From positions 163,297 to 227,296 of the forward strand of contig JACTAT010000285.1 in the NCBI GenBank assembly GCA_014526335.1: DNA of 64,000 nucleotides, in the 5' to 3' direction. This document shows, one piece after another, positions 55,207-64,000 of this stretch. Origin of the DNA: Chrysaora quinquecirrha. Its lineage: Eukaryota > Cnidaria > Scyphozoa > Semaeostomeae > Pelagiidae. Position 1 is the first letter of the stretch. Each line of letters opens with the position of its first letter. The position numbers and the translations under genes were made by a program. The notes beneath the pieces were generated by a model that made no database searches, was not told the DNA's origin, and saw only the letters and a program-made list of their open reading frames with translations.

Positions 55207-57513
55207 AATTACTTACTTCTGGAGATGGGCCACGCCATTAAGAGCCTCAAAAAGAGCCATCAGTAGAACAATGGAGAATTTTATGTGAAGCAACGGCTGC
55301 TAGAATTATAATATTCAATAAAGGAAGAGCAAACAAAGCCACAAAGTTGACGATCAGAGATTTCAATGAAAGACCCAAATGGGAAAATACCATAATTGAA
55401 GAGGTAAAAGACTCTTTGCAGCCCATTGAGCAAGAGCTTTGTGAAAGGTAAGTAATTTGCTTTGAAACAGTTTTCATCTTTACAGCATAAAGCAACCATA
55501 ACTAATCAAAGCACTGAAAAATATTTCAGATTCAATAAAATTTAACATTCTTTTGTTTTTGCCACAGTTGTCTCTTACCCTCGGATTTCATGGGTATTAC
55601 TTTGTTTCTATTTTGGCAAGTTATATAAGGATGATGAAGTTGCTTGAGCTTACCTGAGAGAAGAGTTTGACATCTTAAGGATTTAAAGATTCAGATAGAA
55701 TGTTACATGCCAGAAATATTTATTCACTGATCAATTATATACTTGATATACTTGATATCAGTTTAAGAATGACGTAATGTATTGTGTGAAGTATATTTAA
55801 TAATGACAGCAATTGTTTTTGTCTCTTTGCAGACTAGATTTAGATTACGTGAAAGGAAAAAGAGGCAACAAATGCCCGATACTGCTGACAAAGGATACAC
55901 GTCAAGGAAAAGCGTAACGATGTTGGAGTAAATGAGAACAATAAATATATCTTTGCTGCACCTGCTCAAGGCTCATTAAATTACTTGCGTGGCAATGATT
56001 GTATTTCTGCTGTGACAAAACGATGCCCTGGCTTAAAGAACCCAGAAGGGATAAGAAGTACAAAATTGAGAAAATTCGTTACCACCGTTTCTCAGATAGC
56101 AGACGTGAAAGAAAATGAGCTTGGTTGGCTGGCAAAGCACATGGGACATGACATAACAGTACATCGACAGTACTATCAACTTCATGAGTCTACTTTGAGT
56201 TGGCAAAAGTCAGCAAGCTACTAATGGCTGTTGATAATGGGAAGGCAAGTCATTTTGCTGGAAAGAAGCTAGACGATATAACTGTAGAAGGTTTGTAATG
56301 CTGGTTTTTCACCTTGAATTTATTGATCATGTGAAGGTTTGTTTACTTGAGATATATACTGCATTTCTCCACAAAAATTTTTGCTATTTTAAAGTTACTC
56401 ATCTAGTTAGTTGGTTACTATTTGGTTGGGTAGTAATTCCGCAATAAGGTCTGCAAAAGAAACCCCTCTGCCTCCCATTAAACCATATTGATTTCACTTT
56501 AGGTTTCAGTGAGTTTCCAAACTTAGAACAAAATGAAACAAATCAACATTTTTTGCAGGAAGAGAGGGGGCAAACAATTGAAGCTTTCATCCTAGTTTAA
56601 AGCTGTGTTGTTTTCTACAGGGAACCAACAGTCTCTGTGACTTTGGCAACATTAGATTTTGCATTGCATTGTTTGTTTTAAGTTTTAACTCTGGAATTAA
56701 CTGAATGGGTTGATTTACCATCTACAGATTTGCCTGAAGAGATCGAAGAGGAAGACAACGGTGCTAACGTCAGTGGCCAAAATAGAGAAATTCAACAAAC
56801 TGGTTAGACTTTTCAGACAGATGATAATTTTTATTCAACTTAAATCTTTTCCTTTTACACGGCAAAATTGCTTGCTAGAGTAATACTTTACTGATTATTA
56901 CCCTAAGCATTTTAGTGTACGCTTCATTTAGCACTTGTCCCTCATTTTCCAGTCATGGTCTAGCTTTCAAGACCATACAAAAATACGCTTTTTGCTGTTG
57001 CCCAAAAGAAAACAACTTTGATGTCTCTTTGTATGTTTGGTTGCTATATTGTCCCCATTTTTTAAAGAGTGCTGCAGGCATGTTCTATTCTTGTGTAATT
57101 ATCGTTTTTACTTAATTGAAACCATTAGTTGAAGTGCTTGTAGTACCAAACTGGCTTCAGCTTTCTTCCTTTCAAAGTAACAAATACCCTGTTAAAGTCT
57201 GCTGAGACATCAGAAAGATTTGAGTTATGCGCTGTTTTGTCTTTTGCATTAACATTAACATGAATTTATTTTTTTAACAGGCACAGTGAAAGAAATTGCC
57301 AGAAAAAGAACTAAAAAGCAAATTCAAAGGCGTTGGAAGGTTAAGGCTGTCCTTGATTCCTTTGAGCCTTTATTAAAGGGCCAGAAATTGCCTGGTAAAG
57401 AGGCTATAGAGGATTGCAAACAAAACAACCCAGAGGCCCTCTCAGAGAGGACATGGCTTAATATAAAGTACTATTGTAAGCAGCACATCAATAAACTGGA
57501 GCTAACATTTTAA
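55207..57513 (+). pseudogene. tyrosine-recombinase gene fragment, unit B (intact last exon)
   Basis: Exon 2 has a private one-base loss near 56196 (LSWQKSASY replaces LELAKVSKL) just after the Tyr nucleophile block. In contrast exon 4 (57282-57513) keeps the A missing from the other copies and reads uninterrupted: RKRTKKQIQRRWKVKAVLDS, LPGKEAIEDCKQNNPEAL, WLNIKYYCKQHINKLELTF. It therefore shows what the family's tail should look like. Confidence 0.65.
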
Positions 57514-57566
57514 CTTGTTGACATGAGAAACAAAGTGATATTTTTTTGTATTGCATGTAACATTAA

Positions 57567-57882
57567 GGCCTAGTTTAGACAGCGCATTATGGGCCCGGCG
57601 AATTAAATTCAGCTTACATGTCAAATGATTCGCTGTTAGAGTGCTTTAAACTACATGATGGATTCAGACAGCGAATTTACTTAAGAGCGCATTAAATAAA
57701 AAGATATAAATCGCTTATAATTCACTTGAAGCAGCGCATTATGAGTGCATTTAATAATTCAAGTCCCCTCAAAAAATGGTTGGTTTAAACAGCGCATTAT
57801 GAGCGAATGAAATTGACACTTAGACAGATTTTAGGCAATAGTTTAATTCACTGTGCCTATAATGCACTCTCTAAACTAGGCC
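57567..57882. mobile_element. 316-bp MITE, copy 3
   Basis: TAA-flanked copy with the same termini. Private changes GGGCCCGGC and CACTGTGCC lie inside the otherwise paired TIRs. Confidence 0.82.
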
Positions 57883-58373
57883 TAAGTTTTGAATAAAGAA
57901 CAAGTTATTTTTAGTGATTTTAAATAGTGCAAAAATTAAACACAACTTTAAATTTGCCCATTGAGGTATTTCATGCTTTGTCATTTGGTGCAACTCAATC
58001 AAAAGCTTCAAACTTGAAAATTTCGGGTCATTGTCCCCACAAATCCAGTGGTTTTTTTTCTACATAAGAACTCACACCTCCCCACACCTCTGTGGGGACA
58101 CATGATTCTTATGAAATTAATGTCAATATGACCTATTTGCAGCTGTTTCCAGACTTTGACGTTGTGGGGTCAGAGTGAGTGTCCCCACAACCCAAACAGT
58201 CCCCACAAGGCTGGTGTGCATTTACATGTTTGTCCCCGCCACGTTGGTGTGACATAAACGCTTCATTCCGTTGAAAATTAACAAGCAGGTTGTAAATTTT
58301 GTGGAATTTGAAAATTTGTTCTATTATCCATTGTTATACAATGATATCAACAAATTTACTATAAAAGTCTACA

Positions 58374-58995
58374 ATGAGTTGGGAAAAGAGGTACAATTCT
58401 ACAAAACAAAGACAACATTCTTGCTACACTTTAGAAGGAAACATGTGTGATTTTCCAATTTACAAATCAACTCCATATTTTTACACCTATCAGCGTGGAA
58501 GAGGAGTAGGTGGTATTTTCAGGAAAGCTGGATCTATTTTTAAAAGAGCTGTTAAAGAAGCAAGAAGTAAAAGCTGCCGAGAAAATTTTGAAACCTGTTT
58601 TACAAGAAGAAGCAGAGAAGGCAGTTAATCAGATATTAGCTCGTGAGAATGTTGGAAAAGTTGCAAAAGATACTACCAAATCTTCTATGAGAGGAATTAA
58701 AAGAAAAGCTACTCAAGAAATTGTTGATGTCGTAAAGAAGACGGCAAAGAAATCTTCTGCTGGTAAGAAATTGTCTGTTGGTAAGAAATCGGTTGCTGGT
58801 AAGAAATCGTCTGCTGGTAAGAAATCAACTGCTGGTAACAAATCAAGGGGTCATCCTAAAAGATCTATAAAAGAAAGCACCATGTGGGGGATATTCATAC
58901 CTACGCAGACGTTGAAGAAAAGACAAGCTAAGAAAGCTAAGCAACGTGATTTGAGAAAAACTTTGTTGAAGAAACTGTTGAAGAAGAAATTGTAA
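58374..58995 (+). pseudogene. pVI-like protein, unit C
   Basis: From ATG 58374, with NMCDF for NMYDF and LARENV for LAGENV; the basic tail has full length. Inherited frame change near 58550. Confidence 0.6.
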
Positions 58996-58997
58996 CA

Positions 58998-59998
58998 ATG
59001 AGCGTAAAGCCAGAATAAACTGAATGTCCTAGTGAGAGTTTGGATTTATTCTGCTCACCAGTAATTTAAAATGATGTCAAGTTTTTTAAGGATGTTGAAT
59101 ATTTTCCACAAACTGCTGCTCTCAATGTTTCAAAACAGACTGTTGTGTTTGACATTCCTGCTCAGCCTGATCATATGATTGACTTGAATCATTCTTATTT
59201 CGTCTTGACTCTTGCCATCAAAAAAGTAGATGGAAGTGATATTGGAAAAACCACTGCAGAATTTGCTGGAGTAATAAATAACATTGGTCAATCGATGTGA
59301 AAGCAGATAGAGTTGGTTTTGAATGACACTCCCGTCACAGAAGCAAATGGAATGTATGCCTATCAATCTTACTTGGAAACAATTCTGACATTTGATGAAA
59401 CCACAGCTAAAAACTATTTGAAAATGACAAACTGGGTCAGTGATACGATTAGCAAAGAAAATATTGGCTTTCCAAGAACAGCATCATAAAAAATGAAGGG
59501 TTTAAATGCAAGATCCGCACCATTTGATGATAGTGAAAAGGTTAAAGTGTTGACAAAGCCTCATGTTAACATTTGCAATCAAAGCAAATACTTGCTGCCT
59601 GGTGTTTGTCTTCAATGGCGATTGAGTCCAAACAGCGATTTGTTTTGTTTGATTAACCAGGTTTCGAAGTGAAGCTGTTGCTAAGGATTGAAAGAAGGCT
59701 AACGCAATTTACCCAGTCTGGCAACCTGGCGAGCTATTTGATCAATACCACAACAACTAGCTGGGTTCAAGACAATGTGTTCAACAGAAAGATTCCGAAC
59801 AGATTGTTCTGATTGTTCAATTTGACGCTGAAAGGAAACTGCACAGATGAGCAACACTTGCTTAAAAGTGAGGGTAATCTGAGAATAAGTATAAATTTTG
59901 CACACGCTGTTGAAAGTTTGATGAACATTGTAATCTTGGGTGAATTTGATAGAGTCATTCAAATCGATAGTCATAAAAACGTCATTCCAGATTGGTAA
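58998..59998 (+). pseudogene. Polinton capsid-type protein, unit C
   Basis: Groups with array 1 copies (AQPDH, GSDIG, GVINN). Ends TAA 59998. Private: ENIGFP for ENVGFP, HAVESL for HAVDSL. Confidence 0.7.
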
Positions 59999-60016
59999 TT
60001 ATGGATGATATAAAAA

Positions 60017-62035
60017 TTAATTGTGTGACAGTGTGCTTCGATGTGCATCTGCTTCCCTTTCCATCAAACATTTCACATAATCCTCATGCGTTATTTGCTT
60101 CTTCACATACTTTTCAATTCCTTTCTCTCTTTTCATAGTATTTCCATCATCGATTTGTCAGCTGTACATCTTTGATCTCAATTAAGCAAATTCTTTCATC
60201 TCAACGCCACGGAGCTTTTAATACTCTTTTAATCTTTTAATACTCAGTCGACTTGATCCTTAGGCATTGGTATTTCATAGATAAAACTGTCAGTTTCCAT
60301 GTAGCATAGCTCAGCATTTGGAAGGCTTTATTTTGCAAAGTTGTAATGGAAATCATACATCAATGTTATGCTAATTTCCAATATGCTGAAACCAACATAC
60401 ATTAGTTTGTTGAGTTTCATTTTTCCAATCTTTTTCTCAGCTAGAAATGTGTCTTCATTCATTCTAATTACTCCATAAATGTTTGGATTTCGTAATCCAT
60501 CTTCTCAAGACTATCCCACCAGTACAGATTTCAAAACACGGATGATTTGTTACGTTTTCCATCGTCTTCCCAAACACTGAATTGTTCATCAACTTGAACA
60601 GATCTTTTACAAAGTTGCTTCTTGCATGTGTTCTTTTCTGGGTATTAAAATCAATATATTCTTTCAACCATAAACTTTGCTTGAATTCGATGATTTCATA
60701 AGCTTTTGTTAGCTTCGAATCCAATTCCAAACACTGCTTCAACTTTCCTTCATGGATGAGGTTTTCTTCTTTGCTGATTAGATTTGGCATTAGCCTCGGT
60801 GTTGACTTAAACTTTTTTCAATTGAAGTTTTTATGAGTGTTCTTTTGATGTTCTGATAGCATGTCTTCTTGGACTGGCAATCTTTGTGGCGCCAATGGTA
60901 GATCTGCATGATGATCGTGTAACTTTGCTGGATATTCCAAATCTACTTTGGGAATATAACCAACATGTTCATTCGATCTTGTCAGCAAAGCGTGGATGTC
61001 TGTGTTTCTGATTTCGTCTTGTGTTAACTGCTTGAAACCACCATAGGGCATTGGTTGTGACATTGCCAATTCATAGAGATTATTTGGATCTAGATACATC
61101 AGCGTGTTGTTTTTTGTTAATTTGGCATGACGTTTAAATGCTATCAAGACACCACAACGAATGTCATCTTCAATCATAAGTAGAATGTCCTTCTTTTCTT
61201 TGGATAGCAATTCCAGCTTCAAACTAGTCATTTTCAGCATCGCATTCCAGGCCAGCAAAGGAGCAGTTAATCGTAGAATTCCAGACTCTGTGCTCTGAAC
61301 GATTGGAATATATCAGCCAACAGCAACACATCTGTTTTCAAGTATAGTTCATGATAGTGTTGAAAAGTCTGAAAGTTGAAGAATTGTCAAACCTGTTGAG
61401 AATGTTCATAATCTTCACCACTGATGTAAAAATCGCCGAGTTTGTTGTAAAATGATTCTTTCGGTGGTAGACATAATTCTTCCATTTTCTCTGCACTATT
61501 TGTCCAATCGTAGGGATAAACACCATTTCTTGTCAACAACTCAAATGCTCTCTAAACTTCTTCAGCTTCAGCACATGTCAAACCTTTCTTTGGTGTTTTC
61601 TATAATCCACATCATCGTTATCTTTTAGTGGATTTTTACATGATGAACCAGGTTAAAACATACCTTCACATTGTCTTTTAAATTCTGCAAATCTTTCATT
61701 TCTTTGCTGTTCATTTCTAGGTACATCAGGATACTGCTGTTGAGTGATCTCGTCATGTAGGTAGCCTTTCATGGACATGAATTGTTCTTTCAGCAGGTTG
61801 TTGGCTAGTGTTGACAAACTTGTATTTAGAATTGCAAAGGAGTCAATGTATTCGATTCCATGAATAATTCTTTTCTTACCATCTTGTCCTCGACAAACCT
61901 GTTACCAATCTGCGCAGTCATGATCTTTTCTTTCGATTTGGCAATGATCTTTGTACTTCTACCTTTCAAATTCTTCAGGACATGGTGCATGTCACACCCT
62001 TTTAGATTGTGGAAAACGATCGGGATAGGGTGAAA
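60017..62035 (-). pseudogene. DNA polymerase B, unit C, longest copy
   Basis: Uninterrupted by recombinase, it extends to about 62035 and adds the exonuclease region: PIPIVFHNLKGCDMHHVLKN, RSTKIIAKSKEKIMTAQIGN and, in another frame, GIEYIDSFAILNTSLSTLAN. The middle repeats YLTAPLL-type sequence with a 4-bp loss near 61268. Around 60213-60240 it has lost more than 100 bp found in the other copies and gained a small CTTTTAATACT repeat. Private TNHPCFEIC. Stops and shifts are frequent. Confidence 0.8.
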
Positions 62036-62618
62036 AAGTCACAGACAGCCACTTCTAAAGATAACCATGAATGAAATCAGATTTTTTACAATTAAATGTT
62101 TTAGGTAGGCAACGCTTTTGAATTATTTTAGTTTACAACAACATCATCTGTAAGTCTCCTTGGCATGCTCCTAAAATTGAAAGCAGGCCTAGAAGATGAT
62201 ATCTGCTTCTGAAAAGTCGATAAGTAACCTTCATTTCCAGAATTTTTGCGTTTCTTCCATCTTCTTGGTGTTTGAAATTCATATAATTCCAGATATAACT
62301 CTAAAAAGTAGTGAATCGCATTGTTTTGATAACGTATTTCATGGTTTATGATTATCAGTGGTGTCACACTAAAACATTGCGTCGTGATGATTATACCCCC
62401 ACTCACAGCCCACAACACAGATTATCTTTCTTTTTATTTGTAACTTCCAATTTTAGAATTTTGAAACCCTATAAAACAAGCCATCCTCAGGTTTTTCTCA
62501 ATCTTTGAAAGTCTGCAAATTTCTGGATGTCGAGTTCTCTGGAGTTCCAGTTATAAATCTTGATGTTTTGACTGTTTTATTGTCTTGTATTCAGTATTTG
62601 AAAATTAAATCAAACATT
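62036..62618. other. unassigned DNA between PolB and the THAP gene
   Basis: Minus frame 62418-62128 (FQTPRRWKKRKNSGNEGYLS) is open but unlike anything I know. No repeat ends are visible. This stretch is absent from the first copy because of the deletion at 22590. Confidence 0.35.
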
Positions 62619-63501
62619 ATGCTTATCAGTTGTGTAGCATTTGGCTGCACAAACAAGCAAATTAAATCTAGTGATTCAGGAGAAAAGGATAAAGGAGCAG
62701 AAAAAAGAAATGCATTGCTTTTCACAGGTAGGCATACTTATGAAATTTGAATTTGAATAATTATAAAATAAATAATCACTATTAATCAATAAATAACTAT
62801 ATATATCACATATGTCAGATATATTTAAAATTCATGTATTATTTCAATACAAGTTTGTCTAACTTGCAAATTTTTCTTTCTTCACAGATTTCCTCTCAAA
62901 GATGAGTGAAAACTTGAAAAAAGGGAAAATGCTGTCATGAGAAAAATCCTGATGCAACAAACTGGAGAGCAACATTTTTCAGATTCATTTGTAGTGAGCA
63001 TTGTCTGGATTCAGATTATATAAGACCACCATCAGAGAATGAAAGATGTAGGTTGAAAAAAGATGCAGTGCATTCCGTGTTTCTGCTTTTCCATCTTACC
63101 TAGAAGCAGATGTTGGAAAAGTATATGTGGGTGCCAAAAGAACACTTCCACAATACCATACAAAACTATTAAGGATGCATAGTTATGCAAAGGAGGCAAA
63201 TCAAGGGATTGACAATGATAGCCAAGAAATTTCTGTTTGTGGAGACTTCATGTCCTCTTTGCAATAAAAGCTTAGAGCAAGCAACAAACACAACGGTAGT
63301 CTGAAATTGAAAGTTAAAGCATTGAAGGAAAACGTCCATAGAAGGGACAAAGAATTAAAAAGTATGCACAACATCATTGATGTCTTGAAAGAGAAGTTTG
63401 TCGCAATTATACCAGGTTGCAGTATACTACAACAAATAACTCACGATGTTATGGAAGCCCACAAGTGCCAGACAAACTTCATTTTTTTGGTGAATGTTTA
63501 G
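62619..63501 (+). pseudogene. THAP-domain protein gene, copy 2 (both exons)
   Basis: Exon 1 (62619-62727): MLISCVAFGCTNKQIKSSDS, then a one-base shift in an A run near 62703 into KKCIAFH, and a CAG|GTAGGC donor. The intron ends TTCTTCACAG (62887). Exon 2 gives RFPLKDE, NPDATNWRATFFRFICSEHC and the coiled coil LKALKENVHRRDKELK to TAG 63501. Extra lesions against copy 1: TAA replacing a Gln/Glu codon near 63265. Probable THAP transposase. Confidence 0.65.
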
Positions 63502-63524
63502 TGTTACCTGCTGCAGAGAAGTTA

Positions 63525-63710
63525 TGTTTTGAGAACAAGTTAGCTATCGGGACAGGACATGTTATATTTGAGGACAAGTTATTGTTTGAGGACAAGTTTT
63601 TTTTGAGGACAATTGTTTTCAAGGACAAATTATTTTTTGAGGGGCAAGTTATTTTTTGAGGACAAGTTATTTTTTGAGGACAAGTTATTTTTCGTGGACA
63701 AGTTATTTGT
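63525..63710 (+). repeat. 18-bp minisatellite, copy 2
   Basis: As at 23165-23368 but one GAGGACAAGTTATTTTTT unit shorter. Confidence 0.8.
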
Positions 63711-63839
63711 CAGCTGTTCACACATTCAGGCATGTGTGAGTTTTTTAATCCGAGGCTGCGTGCATACGAGGCACTCCATGGGTGCACAGTTCCTGCCGTT
63801 TTTTCCAACATGTTTCCGATTGCCACACCTGAACATGTA

Positions 63840-64000
63840 ATGCAGCAGTTGTGGCAATATTTGTAGAGAGTCTTGGCTTTTTTGCACCAGTTGTGGAAGA
63901 AAGCTTGCCAATGATTCTGCAGCCTTCGATGGAAGTTCACTTCCTGGACCATCTACTGCAAATACACTACCTGACTGCTGGAACAGGTCCAAAAACGTGG
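63840..64000 (+). pseudogene. zinc-ribbon exon of a second HECT gene copy, runs off the window
   Basis: Same CSSCGNICRESWLF ribbon and following residues as at 23500, starting after the same TAA. The rest of this HECT gene should lie beyond 64000. Confidence 0.55.

Larger units (their letters stand above)
46790..62035. repeat. array 2 of the Polinton-recombinase composite (about 2.5 units)
   Basis: The unit start TAATTTAAAATGATGTCAAG lies at 46965, 53007 and 59062 (spacings 6042 and 6055 bp). The left edge starts inside the pVI-like gene within exon 4 of the P-loop gene; the right unit lacks the recombinase and carries a long PolB copy. The first two units share variants against the last, which groups with array 1. 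Confidence 0.88.

Noticed and set aside
63726..63992. Minus-strand Cys-containing frames opposite the zinc-ribbon exon
   Set aside because: The plus strand continues into a conserved HECT-gene exon with a proper splice donor (in the 23.8-kb copy); the minus frame is a shadow.

Overview
This is eukaryotic DNA, AT-rich and with introns. It is almost certainly from an invertebrate animal and most likely a cnidarian; that placement is inferred from the gene families (G2E3-like HECT genes, CxC/KDZ-type cysteine-cluster genes, ISL2EU, Harbinger and MULE transposons, Polinton relatives), because no conserved single-copy host gene is visible. Nearly everything recognisable belongs to mobile or virus-derived DNA, and most genes are broken by stops or one-base indels.

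Layout. 1-3.2 kb: ISL2EU-type DNA transposon (SWIM-YqaJ protein on +, THAP-DDE transposase on -). 3.7-11.5 kb: compact, mostly minus-strand, intron-poor cluster resembling a Polinton/adintovirus-like integrated virus. It holds an A32-like packaging ATPase, a TRAF-like (coiled coil + MATH) gene, a small basic protein and several unknown genes. A 252-bp tandem repeat (5505-6108) sits inside it; each full unit carries a hammerhead-ribozyme fold and a tRNA-like pol III promoter. 11.5-13.8 kb: PIF/Harbinger transposon with a two-exon, apparently intact transposase, cut on the right. 13.8-22.6 kb and 46.8-62.0 kb: two arrays of one composite ~6.05-kb unit: capsid-type gene (+), fragment of protein-primed DNA polymerase B (-), a spliced tyrosine-recombinase gene (+) carrying a 316-bp MITE, and a pVI-like lysine-rich gene (+). 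The same lesions recur in all copies, so the unit decayed before it was amplified.

22.6-27.2 kb: THAP remnant, minisatellite and multi-exon HECT E3-ligase pseudogene; its left part reappears at 62.6-64.0 kb. 27.4-31.3 kb: integrase-core gene, an unknown transposon-associated exon and a MULE-SWIM transposase remnant. 31.7-35.0 kb: 3.3-kb transposon with 307-bp terminal inverted repeats and a perfect 7-bp target duplication. 35.2-37.4 kb: convergent C2H2 and THAP-like genes. 38.1-41.1 kb: CxC5/CxC6-type gene with duplicated promoter DNA. 41.15-42.59 kb: 1.4-kb non-autonomous TIR element. 43.5-46.8 kb: a well-preserved four-exon gene with a P-loop, cut by the left edge of array 2.

The region grew by nested insertion and later segmental duplication. 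The best candidates for something undescribed are the hammerhead/pol III tandem retroelement, the virus-like cluster with its TRAF gene, and the amplified Polinton-recombinase composite. Many breaks are one-base indels in A/T runs, so some may be assembly errors.
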